Positions 1 through 9,009 of a DNA stretch of 64,000 bases are shown one piece after another. Every line of letters starts with the position of its first letter. The first letter of the stretch is position 1. The DNA is taken from NCBI RefSeq assembly GCF_900116445.1, contig NZ_FPBH01000034.1, forward strand, positions 1-64,000, in the 5' to 3' direction. Source of the DNA: Paraburkholderia aspalathi. GTDB taxonomy: Bacteria > Pseudomonadota > Gammaproteobacteria > Burkholderiales > Burkholderiaceae. The notes beneath the pieces are model-generated. The model was given only the letters and a program-made list of their open reading frames with translations, was not told the origin of the DNA and did not search any database. The position numbers were made by a program, and so were the translations under genes.

Positions 1-110
1 CCCACTTAGCAGGGGCTTCTAGCCGCTTTCTTTGCGGCGGCAAAGAAAGTAAGTGCCGCCCCGCACAGGGGCAACGCTAATAGACCACTAACAATTCAAG
101 GAAAGGCCAA
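1..110. repeat. Burkholderia-type extragenic hairpin repeat
   Basis: An inverted repeat with 10-bp arms (CTTTCTTTGC at 26-35 and GCAAAGAAAG at 40-49) is followed by a GC-rich tail ending in a CCGCACAGGGGCAACGC-like block. I recall this hairpin-plus-tail as recurring in Burkholderiales genomes, often at gene ends, but could not count copies elsewhere; only one copy is recognised in this window. It may be the 3' end of, or a terminator for, whatever lies left of the window. Confidence 0.5.
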
Positions 111-473
111 AGCCCTAATAACACGGCCAACAAGCGCCAAGCAGACCAAAACCCTCGCCAAAAATCCGCCGAGCAGGCACCAAACCCCAAATCCCCGCCC
201 ATAAAGCGCAACTACTTTGACGTCGTCAACTCCCCCCATCAGCGGCCTTCAAACCAAAACAGAAACCACCTGCCGCGAACAGCACCCAACCCCATCGCCG
301 AAGGCAAAAACCACCCCTCACCCCCTAGTGCACAGCGAGAAATAAACCGCTAATCTCGACCCCGCAAGCCTCCCCAAAGGCCGCACGCAGCGCAAGAAAC
401 AACCGCGCCGCGACTGAAATGGCCCTAAAAAAGCCAGCCGTGCAACGGCAAAAAAAGCACCTCGGAGTACCTT
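111..473. other. non-coding leader region upstream of bioA
   Basis: No convincing ORF is present. The plus strand is strikingly rich in A and C and poor in G and T compared with the coding DNA around it. The bioA promoter must lie here, but I could not single out a clear -35/-10 pair. The bioA Shine-Dalgarno GGAG is at 464-467. Confidence 0.5.
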
Positions 474-1823
474 TTGGAAAAGTCAGCATCCCCTGAAGAC
501 TGGATCACCCGCAGCCTGCGTGCCGTCTGGCACCCCTGCACCCAGATGAAACACCACGAACGTCTGCCGCTCATCCCGGTCGCGCGTGGGCAAGGCGCGT
601 GGCTCTACGACCGCGCAAACAACCGTTATCTGGACGCGATCAGCTCCTGGTGGGTCAACCTGTTCGGCCACGCCAACCCGCGCATCAACGCGGCATTGAA
701 AGATCAGCTCGATACCCTCGAACACGCAATGCTCGCCGGCTGCACGCACGAGCCAGCCATCGAACTCGCGGAGCGCCTCGGCGCGCTCACCAACAACACG
801 CTCGGTCACGCGTTCTTCGCATCAGACGGCGCATCGGCCGTTGAAATCGCGCTGAAGATGAGCTTCCACTCGTGGCGCAATCGCGGCTTCGCGGACAAGC
901 AGGAATTCGTCTGCATCGCCAATAGCTATCACGGCGAAACCATCGGCGCGCTCGGCGTCACCGATGTCGCGCTCTTCAAAGACGCCTACGATCCGCTCAT
1001 CCGCAACGCGCATGTCGTCGCCTCGCCCGATGCACGCCTCGCACAAGCAGGCGAAACCGCCGCCGACGTCGCGCGCCGCGCGCTCGATCAGGTTCGCTCG
1101 TTGTTCGAAGCACGCGCGACGAAAATCTCGGCGCTGATCGTCGAGCCGCTCGTGCAATGCGCGGCCGGCATGGCAATGCACGACGCCTCGTATATCGCCG
1201 GTTTGCGCGCGCTGTGCGATCAGTACGGCGTGCATCTGATCGCCGATGAAATCGCTGTGGGTTGCGGTCGCACCGGTACGTTCTTCGCGTGCGAACAGGC
1301 CGGCATCTGGCCGGACTTCCTGTGTCTGTCGAAAGGGATCAGCGGCGGCTATCTGCCGCTCTCGATCGTGTTGTCGCGCGATGAAATCTTCGACGCCTTC
1401 TATCACGACGATACCGCGCGCGGTTTTCTGCACTCGCATTCGTACACGGGCAATCCGCTCGCCTGCCGCGCGGCGCTCGCCACGCTCGATCTGTTCGCGA
1501 GCGACAACGTGCTCGCCGCAAACGTACAGAAATCCGCCAGGCTGAAGGCCGCGCTCGCGCCGCTCGCCGAACATAAGCACGTGCGCAATCTGCGTCAGTG
1601 CGGCACGATCTTCGCGTTCGATGCCGTGATCGATGACGCTCAGCAAGCCAAAACATTCTCACGCCGTTTCTTCGAAAACGCGTTGCAGCGCGAACTGCTG
1701 CTCCGCCCTATTTCGACCACGGTGTATCTGATGCCCCCCTACATCCTCGACGACGAAGAAATCGCGCTGCTCGCCTCGCGCACACGCGAAACTTTTGAAG
1801 CCACGCTCGCGGAGACCCGCTAA
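474..1823 (+). CDS. bioA: adenosylmethionine-8-amino-7-oxononanoate aminotransferase (BioA)
   Basis: Class III PLP aminotransferase that converts 7-keto-8-aminopelargonate to 7,8-diaminopelargonate with SAM as amino donor, in the cytoplasm. The 449-residue product is full length. The N-terminal W-H-P-C-T-Q motif and the double Trp near residues 59-60 are typical of BioA. The ASDGASAVE segment lies near 116-124, the ADEIAVG cofactor motif near 257-263, and the PLP lysine is K287 in LSKGISGG. Translation starts at a TTG with GGAG six bases upstream; no in-frame ATG fits. The stop overlaps the bioF start (TAATG), so it heads a coupled biotin operon. Confidence 0.95.
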   Translation: MEKSASPEDWITRSLRAVWHPCTQMKHHERLPLIPVARGQGAWLYDRANNRYLDAISSWWVNLFGHANPRINAALKDQLDTLEHAMLAGCTHEPAIELAERLGALTNNTLGHAFFASDGASAVEIALKMSFHSWRNRGFADKQEFVCIANSYHGETIGALGVTDVALFKDAYDPLIRNAHVVASPDARLAQAGETAADVARRALDQVRSLFEARATKISALIVEPLVQCAAGMAMHDASYIAGLRALCDQYGVHLIADEIAVGCGRTGTFFACEQAGIWPDFLCLSKGISGGYLPLSIVLSRDEIFDAFYHDDTARGFLHSHSYTGNPLACRAALATLDLFASDNVLAANVQKSARLKAALAPLAEHKHVRNLRQCGTIFAFDAVIDDAQQAKTFSRRFFENALQRELLLRPISTTVYLMPPYILDDEEIALLASRTRETFEATLAETR

Positions 1824-3007
1824 TGCATCTGCTCGACACACTCACCGAAGGTCTCCAGGAGATCGACGAGCGCGGTCTGCGCCGCCGTCGTCGTACCGCC
1901 GACACGCCGTGCGCCGCACACATGACGGTCGACGGCCGCGCGATCATCGGCTTCGCCAGCAACGACTATCTCGGCCTCGCCGCGCATCCGAAACTGATCG
2001 CCGCTATTGCTGAAGGCGCGGAACGCTACGGCGCCGGCAGCGGCGGTTCCCATCTGCTCGGCGGCCACTCGCGCGCACACGCGCAACTCGAAGACGATCT
2101 GGCCGAATTCGTCGGCGGCTTCGTCGACAATGCGCGCGCGCTCTACTTCAGCACCGGCTACATGGCGAATCTCGCGACGCTCACCGCGCTCGCGGGCCGC
2201 GGCACGACGCTCTTCTCCGACGCGTTGAATCACGCGTCGCTGATCGACGGCGCGCGCTTGTCTCGCGCTGACGTGCAGATCTATCCGCACTGCGATACGG
2301 AAGCGTTGAGCGCGATGCTCGCTGCCTCGGATGCCGACGTCAAAGTGATCGTCTCCGATACGGTCTTCAGCATGGACGGCGACATCGCGCCCCTGGCGCG
2401 TCTGCTTGAACTTGCTGAGCAGCACGGCGCATGGCTGATCGTCGACGACGCGCACGGTTTCGGCGTGCTCGGCCCGCAAGGCCGTGGCGCGATTGCAGAA
2501 GCCGCGCTGCGCTCGCCGAATCTGATTTCGATTGGCACGCTCGGCAAGGCCGCGGGTGTGTCGGGCGCATTCGTCGTCGCTCACGGAACTGTGATTGAGT
2601 GGCTCGTGCAGCGCGCGCGTCCGTACATCTTCACGACCGCGTCGGTACCCGCTGCGGCACATGCGGTGTCGGCGAGTCTGCGCATCATCGGTGGCGAGGA
2701 AGGCGATGCGCGCCGTGCGCATCTCAAGAAACTGATCGAACGCACGCGCGCGATGCTCAAAGCGACGCCGTGGCTGCCGGTCGATTCGCACACTGCCGTG
2801 CAGCCGCTGATCATCGGCGCGAACGATGCCACGCTCGACATCGCGGCCACGCTCGATCGTGCAGGTCTCTGGGTGCCGGCGATCCGTCCGCCGACCGTGC
2901 CCGCGGGTACGTCGCGGCTGCGTATTTCGCTTTCCGCCGCGCATTCGCAAGCGGATCTGGATCGGCTCGAAGCAGGCTTGCAACAACTCGGGGCGAAGGC
3001 GGCATGA
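1823..3007 (+). CDS. bioF: 8-amino-7-oxononanoate synthase (BioF)
   Basis: Alpha-oxoamine synthase that condenses pimeloyl-ACP/CoA with L-alanine to form 7-keto-8-aminopelargonate. The 394-residue length is normal. Visible motifs are SNDYLGL (46-52), the GSGGSHLLGGH substrate loop (72-82), NHAS (136-139), the cofactor aspartate in VDDAHG (207-212) and the PLP lysine K242 in GTLGKAAG. The ATG overlaps the bioA stop by one base, and the TGA overlaps the bioD ATG, which points to translational coupling along the operon. Confidence 0.95.
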   Translation: MHLLDTLTEGLQEIDERGLRRRRRTADTPCAAHMTVDGRAIIGFASNDYLGLAAHPKLIAAIAEGAERYGAGSGGSHLLGGHSRAHAQLEDDLAEFVGGFVDNARALYFSTGYMANLATLTALAGRGTTLFSDALNHASLIDGARLSRADVQIYPHCDTEALSAMLAASDADVKVIVSDTVFSMDGDIAPLARLLELAEQHGAWLIVDDAHGFGVLGPQGRGAIAEAALRSPNLISIGTLGKAAGVSGAFVVAHGTVIEWLVQRARPYIFTTASVPAAAHAVSASLRIIGGEEGDARRAHLKKLIERTRAMLKATPWLPVDSHTAVQPLIIGANDATLDIAATLDRAGLWVPAIRPPTVPAGTSRLRISLSAAHSQADLDRLEAGLQQLGAKAA

Positions 3008-3735
3008 GTAGCTCGAGTCAAAGCGCCCTGTCTCTATTCGTCACCGGTACAGATACGGAAATCGGCAAGACCTTCGTCTCCGCTGCGTTGCTGCGCGGTT
3101 TCGTCCGTGAAGGCCTGCAAGCCGCCGCGATGAAGCCGATCGCCGCGGGCGCGTTCGAAGTGAACGGCGTGCTGCACAACGAAGACGCCGATCAACTCGA
3201 CGCCGCGTCGAGCGTTCTGCTGCCGCCGGAGATTCGCACGCCGTATCTGCTGAAGGAACCGGCCGCGCCACACATCGCCGCCGCGCTGGAAAACGTCACG
3301 TTCGATATCGACCACATCGTCGATTGCCATGCGCAGGCTTTGAAGCAAGCCGAGATCGTCGTGGTGGAAGGCGTGGGCGGTTTTCGCGTGCCGCTGACTG
3401 CAACGCAAGATACCGCCGACCTCGCCGTCGCGCTGAAGCTGCCGGTCGTGCTGGTGGTCGGCATGCGCCTCGGCTGCATCAGCCATGCACTGCTCACCGC
3501 CGAAGCGATCGCCGCGCGTGGCTTGACGCTCGCCGGCTGGGTGGCGAACCGTGTCGATCCGGACATGACGTTCCCAGACGAAAACATCGCTTCGATTCGC
3601 GAGCATCTTGCGCGTGAATACGACGCCCCCTTGCTCGGCATCGTGCCGCATTTGAGCCCGGCTTCGCCCGAGCTTGCGGCGGATCAACTCGACATCAACC
3701 GACTCCTGCAGACGCTGCGCCACGCGCAGCGCTGA
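3004..3735 (+). CDS. bioD: dethiobiotin synthetase (BioD)
   Basis: ATP-dependent carboxylase that closes the ureido ring of 7,8-diaminopelargonate to give dethiobiotin. The start is the ATG overlapping the bioF TGA (ATGA at 3004-3007), giving 243 residues. The reading frame stays open upstream but that part is only shadow of bioF. The N-terminal P-loop GTDTEIGKT is at about residues 15-23, K-P-I-A-A-G follows near 45, and the EGVGGFRVPL segment is typical of BioD. Confidence 0.95.
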   Translation: MSSSSQSALSLFVTGTDTEIGKTFVSAALLRGFVREGLQAAAMKPIAAGAFEVNGVLHNEDADQLDAASSVLLPPEIRTPYLLKEPAAPHIAAALENVTFDIDHIVDCHAQALKQAEIVVVEGVGGFRVPLTATQDTADLAVALKLPVVLVVGMRLGCISHALLTAEAIAARGLTLAGWVANRVDPDMTFPDENIASIREHLAREYDAPLLGIVPHLSPASPELAADQLDINRLLQTLRHAQR

Positions 3736-3769
3736 AAACCCATTACATCCATCCATGAGGATTGACGAC

Positions 3770-4861
3770 ATGACGCAACTGAACATCGCTCCGACGCCAG
3801 CCGACACGGCCGCCGCCCATAACAACGCTGCAGCAGGCACCAAGCCGATGGCCAAGTGGCGCGTCGCCGACATCGTCGCGCTGTACGAACTGCCGTTCAA
3901 CGACCTGATGTTCCGCGCGCAACAAACCCATCGCGAACACTTCGACGCCAACACCGTGCAACTGTCGACGCTGCTGTCGATCAAGACCGGCGGTTGCGAA
4001 GAAGATTGCGCGTACTGTCCGCAGTCGGTGCATCACGACACGGGCCTGCAAGCCGACAAGCTGATGCCGGTCGATGAAGTATTGGCCGCCGCCAAGGTCG
4101 CCAAGGAAAACGGCGCGACGCGCTTCTGCATGGGCGCGGCGTGGCGCAATCCGAAGGACCGTCACCTCGAGCCGATCAAGGACATGATTCGCGGCGTGAA
4201 GGCGATGGGCCTCGAAACCTGCGTGACGCTCGGCATGCTGGAAACGCATCAGGCGCAAGGTCTGCGCGAAGCCGGCCTCGATTACTACAACCACAACCTC
4301 GACACGTCGCCGGAGTTTTACGGCCAGATCATTTCGACGCGCACGTATCAGGACCGTCTCGATACGCTGGAACGCGTACGTGATGCAGGCATCAACGTAT
4401 GCTGCGGCGGGATTGTCGGTTTGGGCGAATCGCGCCGCGAGCGCGCCGGCCTGATCGCGCAATTGGCGAACATGGAGCCGTATCCGGAATCGGTGCCTAT
4501 CAACAACCTGGTGCAAGTGGAAGGCACGCCGCTGACCGGCACCGAAGCGATCGATCCGTTCGAGTTCGTCCGCACGATCGCAGTTGCGCGTATCACGATG
4601 CCGCGCGCGATGGTGCGTCTGTCGGCAGGCCGCGAGCAGATGGACGAAGCGTTGCAGGCGCTGTGCTTCCTCGCCGGTGCGAACTCGATTTTCTACGGCG
4701 ACCAGTTGCTGACCACCAGCAACCCGCAAGCCGAAGCGGACCGCAAGCTGCTCGAACGCCTTGGCATTCGCGCAGAAGCAGCGCAGCAGATGCCGTTGGA
4801 TCAGAGCGGCTGTGAGCATGGCTGCGCACATGAGCAAAACGCGCACACTGCGCCGAACTAA
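3770..4861 (+). CDS. bioB: biotin synthase (BioB)
   Basis: Radical SAM enzyme that inserts sulfur into dethiobiotin. The [4Fe-4S] motif CxxxCxxC is C76, C80 and C83 (GGCEEDCAYCPQS). The YYNHNLDTS and GGIVGLGE segments are diagnostic, and a Cys/His-rich tail (SGCEHGCAHE) closes the 363-residue protein. The start is the ATG at 3770, preceded by GAGG at 3757-3760; an in-frame ATG at 3755 lacks a ribosome binding site. It lies 34 bp after bioD and is the last gene of the operon, followed by a strong terminator. Confidence 0.95.
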   Translation: MTQLNIAPTPADTAAAHNNAAAGTKPMAKWRVADIVALYELPFNDLMFRAQQTHREHFDANTVQLSTLLSIKTGGCEEDCAYCPQSVHHDTGLQADKLMPVDEVLAAAKVAKENGATRFCMGAAWRNPKDRHLEPIKDMIRGVKAMGLETCVTLGMLETHQAQGLREAGLDYYNHNLDTSPEFYGQIISTRTYQDRLDTLERVRDAGINVCCGGIVGLGESRRERAGLIAQLANMEPYPESVPINNLVQVEGTPLTGTEAIDPFEFVRTIAVARITMPRAMVRLSAGREQMDEALQALCFLAGANSIFYGDQLLTTSNPQAEADRKLLERLGIRAEAAQQMPLDQSGCEHGCAHEQNAHTAPN

Positions 4862-4904
4862 AGAACTACGCGTACCAAGCGCGCGCGATAAATCGCACGC
4901 AATG

Positions 4905-4938
4905 AAAAAAGGCCACCTCGTTTCCGAGGTGGCCTTTT
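4905..4938. terminator. bidirectional Rho-independent terminator, bioB / sulfate-binding gene
   Basis: A 10-bp GC-rich stem (GGCCACCTCG / CGAGGTGGCC) with a TTTC loop is flanked by an A-run on the left and TTTT on the right. It can therefore end both the plus-strand bio operon and the convergent minus-strand gene. Confidence 0.9.
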
Positions 4939-4955
4939 GACTTTCAGGCAAAGAT

Positions 4956-5981
4956 TTACTTCTTGTCGACGATGATCTGATCGAACGTCCCGCCGTCGGA
5001 GAAATGCGTTTGCTGTGCTTTCTGCCAGCTACCGAACATCTCTTCGACGGTGAAGGTCTTGATCGGCTTGAACTCGCCCGCATGCTTCGCGAGCACGTTC
5101 TTGTCACGCGGACGCAAGTGGTGTTGCGCAATGATTTCCTGCGCAGCCGGCGACCACAGATAGTCGAGATACGCCTGCGCTTCCTTGCGCGTGCCACGCT
5201 TGTCGACCACCTTGTCGACGATCGACACCGGCGGCGCAGCCAGCAGGCTCACCGACGGATACACCGCTTCGAAATTGCCTGCGCCCACGCCCGTGTCGAT
5301 CAACGACACTTCGTTTTCGAATGTCACCAGCACGTCGCCGATACCGCGTTGCGTGAAAGTCGTCGTCGCACCGCGGCCGCCTGTGTCGAGAATCGGCACG
5401 TTCTTGAAGATGGCCTTTTCGAAGTCGATCGCCTGCGCATCGGTGCCGCCGTGCTGCTTGCGATAACCCCATGCGGCTAGATACGCGTAGCGGCCGTTAC
5501 CCGAAGTCTTCGGATTCGCGATTACCACTTGCACACCGGGTTTGGCGAGGTCGTCCCAGTCCTTGATGTGCTTCGGATTGCCCTTGCGCACGAGGAACAC
5601 CATCGTCGTGGTGTACGGGGCGCTGTCGTCCGGCAGGCGCGCACGCCAGTTGGCGGGCACCAGTTGGCCCTTTTCGGCGAGCAGGTCGATGTCGTTCGGC
5701 TGGTTCATCGTCACGACGTCAGCCTGCAGTCCTTGCAGCACCGACAACGCCTGCGCGCTCGATGCGCCATGCGACTGGCGAATCGACACGGTCTCGCCGC
5801 TCTTCTCTTTGTATGCCGTGATGAAGCCGGCGTTGATGTCCTTGTACAGCTCGCGCGTCACGTCGTACGACACGTTGAGCAGCGACGTGTCCGCGTGCGC
5901 CGTCGAGATGCCGCCGAGCGCGAGCGTCATTGCCGTCATGCCGGCTGCCAGCCAGCGCGATGTCCCCGTCTTGCCTGCCAT
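4956..5981 (-). CDS. sbp: periplasmic sulfate-binding protein of an ABC transporter
   Basis: Solute-binding protein that delivers sulfate or thiosulfate to a CysTWA-type importer. A signal peptide of about 30 residues ends at AHA. The mature protein begins like Sbp/CysP (LLNVSYDVTRELYKDIN), and QSHGASSAQA and the GNGRYAYLAAWG segment are family signatures. The start chosen is MAGKTG at 5981 with a G-rich ribosome binding site; an upstream in-frame Met has no support. No permease or ATPase genes are adjacent, so it is an orphan binding protein here. Sbp versus CysP cannot be settled by eye. Confidence 0.9.
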   Translation of the reverse strand: MAGKTGTSRWLAAGMTAMTLALGGISTAHADTSLLNVSYDVTRELYKDINAGFITAYKEKSGETVSIRQSHGASSAQALSVLQGLQADVVTMNQPNDIDLLAEKGQLVPANWRARLPDDSAPYTTTMVFLVRKGNPKHIKDWDDLAKPGVQVVIANPKTSGNGRYAYLAAWGYRKQHGGTDAQAIDFEKAIFKNVPILDTGGRGATTTFTQRGIGDVLVTFENEVSLIDTGVGAGNFEAVYPSVSLLAAPPVSIVDKVVDKRGTRKEAQAYLDYLWSPAAQEIIAQHHLRPRDKNVLAKHAGEFKPIKTFTVEEMFGSWQKAQQTHFSDGGTFDQIIVDKK

Positions 5982-6127
5982 CTTGTCCCCGCCTATCGAT
6001 GATGAAAACCGGTGGCCGCACAAACGTGCAGCGTGAAGCGGGATTCTAACGGATCGCTTACTGGTTCACTCGCGCTCATCTGCGGGCTCAACTGCGCGCT
6101 CAACTACGTGTTCAAGTCCTCCCTCAC

Positions 6128-6730
6128 TCAGACATACGCGTGCTGCGCGACCTCGAACGTCTCTTCACGAAACCGCAGCGGCGCCGCGCAATGCACCAGC
6201 GTATCGACGAAATACTTGGCACGTGGCCACGGGCCGAATCCCGCCGCCGTATTGATATGTCCCGCGTCGCCGAGATTGACGAACGCGCTGCCGAAACGCT
6301 GCGCGAGATCGCGCGAACCGGCGAGCGGCATCCACGGGTCAGTTTCACTGCCGATCAGAATCGACGGCACGCCGAGACGCCGCGCGTCGAACGGTCCGGC
6401 GAAGGCGAATTTCTCCGGGCTTGCAGGCGCGACAAACAGCACACCGACCACATCGTTCGCATATGACGCCTGCTGCAACGCGTGCGCAGTCGCGAGGCAA
6501 CCGAAGCTGTGGGCAGCCAGCACGAACGGCCCGCGTTCGCGCGCGAGCAGATCGCGCAGCGACTTCGCCCAGACGGCGACGTCCGGGGCGTCCCAGTCGG
6601 CCTGTTCGACGCGCAGCGAACGCGCGAATTGCCGTTCGAGCCATGTTTGCCAGTGCGCGCCCTCGCTGCCGTGGAGGCCGGGAACGGTGACGAGCCGCGG
6701 CGGCCATGTCGATTTGGTGCATGAAAGCAT
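6128..6730 (-). CDS. alpha/beta-fold serine hydrolase, RBBP9/YdeN family
   Basis: Small 200-residue serine hydrolase of the RBBP9/YdeN (DUF1022-like) type. It opens with VPGLHGSEGAHWQTW, has its nucleophile in AHSFG (S75), and shows a late acid residue in GSETDPW and a histidine in GDAGHINTAAGFG, completing a Ser-Asp-His triad. The substrate is unknown. The start at 6730 has a GAGGG Shine-Dalgarno about six bases upstream; the longer open frame to 6865 has none. It runs in the same direction as the sulfate-binding gene but is separated by 146 bp. Confidence 0.85.
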   Translation of the reverse strand: MLSCTKSTWPPRLVTVPGLHGSEGAHWQTWLERQFARSLRVEQADWDAPDVAVWAKSLRDLLARERGPFVLAAHSFGCLATAHALQQASYANDVVGVLFVAPASPEKFAFAGPFDARRLGVPSILIGSETDPWMPLAGSRDLAQRFGSAFVNLGDAGHINTAAGFGPWPRAKYFVDTLVHCAAPLRFREETFEVAQHAYV

Positions 6731-6924
6731 GTCTGTCCCTCGCTGCCGGAATCCGGGAAATGATTGTCCCGCCGGGCGTCGCAAGGGCGAACCAAGTTTT
6801 TGTGCTTTGTTTATGGGGCAAACGCGCGGCCATGTAGTAGCGGCAAATCGCACGCCCGTGCGCAAACGCGCGCGATTCGCGGCGAAAAAGTAGAATGAAG
6901 CCTATCCGTAAAAGGAGGAGGCCC

Positions 6925-7026
6925 ATGCCGCAAGCGTCGTGTGAAGTGCCGCGGGCGTTGCAGCCGTTCTACCGGGCCTCTCCCGTCATCCGACTCGACA
7001 ACGCACGCGCCTTCCGGACCGTATGA
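6925..7026 (+). CDS. 33-residue small ORF translationally coupled to ghrA
   Basis: A short ORF not seen at usual length cut-offs. It starts at ATG 6925 five bases after a near-perfect Shine-Dalgarno (AAAGGAGGAGG, 6911-6921). It runs 33 codons and its TGA overlaps the ghrA ATG (ATGA at 7023-7026). The product (MPQASCEVPRALQPFY...) shows no recognisable domain, membrane segment or run of a regulatory amino acid. ghrA itself lacks a ribosome binding site, so the small ORF probably delivers ribosomes to it. Expression of the peptide is inference; the signals are seen directly. Confidence 0.6.
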   Translation: MPQASCEVPRALQPFYRASPVIRLDNARAFRTV

Positions 7027-7964
7027 AAATCCTCTTCTACATGCCGCATTCCGACGCCGCCGCGTGGCTTCACGACTTCGCCCATGCGCTGCCGGAAGCC
7101 GATCTGCGCGAATGGCAGCCGGGCGACACCGACCCAGCCGATTTCGCGGTCGTGTGGCGCCCGCCGCGTGAAATGCTGGCCGGCCGCGACGGTCTGCGCG
7201 CAATCTTCAATCTCGGCGCGGGCGTCGACGCGATCCTCGGGCTCGAACACGAACAGCCCGGCACGTTGCCGCGCAGCGCCCAGTTGATCCGGCTCGAAGA
7301 CACCGGCATGGCCCTGCAGATGGCCGAGTATGTGACGCATGCGGTGCTGCGCTACCTGCGCCGTTTCGACGAATACCAGACGCTGCAAAACGAACGCCGC
7401 TGGGAAGTGCTCGATCCGCATCCGCGCGAGACCTTCACGGTTGGCGTGCTCGGCCTCGGCGTCCTCGGTACGCATGTCGCGCAAGCAGTCGCGGCGTTCG
7501 GCATGCCGGTGCGCGGGTATAGCCGCAGTGCGCGGCAAATCGACGGCATCACGACCTTCGCCGGCGAAGCACAGTTCGACGCGTTTCTCGACGGCGTGAA
7601 AGTGCTGGTCAATTTGCTGCCGCATACGCCGGATACGGGCGACGTGCTGAACACGCGCACCTTCTCGAAGCTCGCCAAGGGTGCCTATCTGATCAACGTC
7701 GCACGCGGCGGGCATCTGGTCGAACAGGATCTGCTCGAAGCGCTGGCAAGCGGCCAGGTCGCCGCCGCGACGCTGGACGTGTTCCGCGAAGAACCGTTGC
7801 CGCCCGATCATCCGTTCTGGCAGGAGCCACGCATCACGATTACGCCGCATATTTCCGCGCTGACCTTGCGCGAAGAGAGCGTCGCGCAAGTCGCGCGGAA
7901 AATGACGGCGCTGATGCGTGGCGAAACGGTGAGCGGCGTGGTTGATATAGAGCGTGGATACTGA
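7023..7964 (+). CDS. ghrA: glyoxylate/hydroxypyruvate reductase A
   Basis: D-2-hydroxyacid dehydrogenase that reduces glyoxylate to glycolate and hydroxypyruvate to D-glycerate with NADPH. The 313-residue length matches GhrA. The Rossmann motif GLGVLG is at 144-149. The catalytic Arg is in NVARGGHLV, the Glu in FREEPLPPDHPFW, and the His in TPHISALT. NLGAGVDAI (63-71) is the substrate loop. Its start overlaps the stop of the 33-codon ORF and has no Shine-Dalgarno of its own. It is the first enzyme gene of a plus-strand cluster. Confidence 0.9.
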   Translation: MKILFYMPHSDAAAWLHDFAHALPEADLREWQPGDTDPADFAVVWRPPREMLAGRDGLRAIFNLGAGVDAILGLEHEQPGTLPRSAQLIRLEDTGMALQMAEYVTHAVLRYLRRFDEYQTLQNERRWEVLDPHPRETFTVGVLGLGVLGTHVAQAVAAFGMPVRGYSRSARQIDGITTFAGEAQFDAFLDGVKVLVNLLPHTPDTGDVLNTRTFSKLAKGAYLINVARGGHLVEQDLLEALASGQVAAATLDVFREEPLPPDHPFWQEPRITITPHISALTLREESVAQVARKMTALMRGETVSGVVDIERGY

Positions 7965-8040
7965 GCACGGGGTTTGCACACCACCGAATTCATCTGAAGG
8001 AGCGCCGCCACGCGCGGGCTCATTGCATGGGAGACACATC

Positions 8041-8967
8041 ATGGCCTTGCCCCAACGCGTCAAAATCGTCGAAGTCGGCCCGCGTGACGGACTGCAGAAC
8101 GAGAAAGAATTCGTCCCCACCGCGATCAAGATCGAGTTGATCAATCGCTTGTCGGCAGCCGGCTTTCGCAACGTCGAATCCGCCTCGTTCGTCTCGCCGA
8201 AATGGGTGCCGCAGATGGCCGACGGCGCCGAGGTGATGGCCGGCATCGAGCGCCGCGCCGGCACGATCTACTCCGTGCTGACGCCGAATCTGCGCGGTTT
8301 CGAAGGCGCACTCGCCGCACGGGCGGACGAGATCGTGATTTTCGGCGCCGCCAGCGAAGCGTTCTCGCAGAAGAACATCAATTGCAGCATCGCGGAAAGC
8401 ATCGATCGATTCGCGCCCGTCGCGCAGGCGGCGAAGGAACATGGTCTGCGGATTCGCGGCAGCGTGTCGTGTGCGCTCGGCTGTCCGTATCAAGGCGAAG
8501 TGCCGGTGGCGTCGGTGGTCGATGTGGTCGAACGTTTCGCGGCGCTCGGTTGCGACGAGATCGATATCGCGGACACCATCGGCGTCGGCACGCCGAAGCG
8601 CACGCGCGAAGTGTTCGAGGCAGTGACCAAGGTGTTTCCGCGCGAACGTCTGTCGGGGCACTTCCATGACACCTACGGTCAGGCGCTCGCGAACATCTAC
8701 GCGGCCTTGCAGGAAGGTATCGAGATCTATCACGCGTCAGTAGCGGGGCTCGGCGGCTGCCCGTATGCGAAGGGCGCAACCGGCAACGTCGCGACCGAAG
8801 ACGTGCTGTATCTGATGAACGGCCTCGGCATCGAAACCGGCGTCGACCTCGCGCAAGTCGTCGCGATCGGCGATTTCATTTCGACGTCGATCGGCCGGCC
8901 CAATGTCTCGCGCGCCGGTAAAGCCTTGCTTGCCAAGGCTCGCAGCGAGCAGGCCAACTGCGTTTGA
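8041..8967 (+). CDS. mvaB: hydroxymethylglutaryl-CoA lyase
   Basis: Cleaves HMG-CoA to acetyl-CoA and acetoacetate, the last step of leucine degradation. The 308-residue TIM-barrel protein begins VKIVEVGPRDGLQNE (metal-binding Asp16 and catalytic Arg15). It carries the metal-binding HFHDTYGQALAN segment and the catalytic-cysteine loop GLGGCPYAKGATGN. The start at 8041 follows GGGAG; an earlier in-frame ATG at 7954 overlaps ghrA and is not credible. The usual leucine/isovalerate genes are not in this window. Confidence 0.93.
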   Translation: MALPQRVKIVEVGPRDGLQNEKEFVPTAIKIELINRLSAAGFRNVESASFVSPKWVPQMADGAEVMAGIERRAGTIYSVLTPNLRGFEGALAARADEIVIFGAASEAFSQKNINCSIAESIDRFAPVAQAAKEHGLRIRGSVSCALGCPYQGEVPVASVVDVVERFAALGCDEIDIADTIGVGTPKRTREVFEAVTKVFPRERLSGHFHDTYGQALANIYAALQEGIEIYHASVAGLGGCPYAKGATGNVATEDVLYLMNGLGIETGVDLAQVVAIGDFISTSIGRPNVSRAGKALLAKARSEQANCV

Positions 8968-9009
8968 CGCAGGCCACACACTTAGCCAAATCATTCAGGA
9001 CCTGAAACG

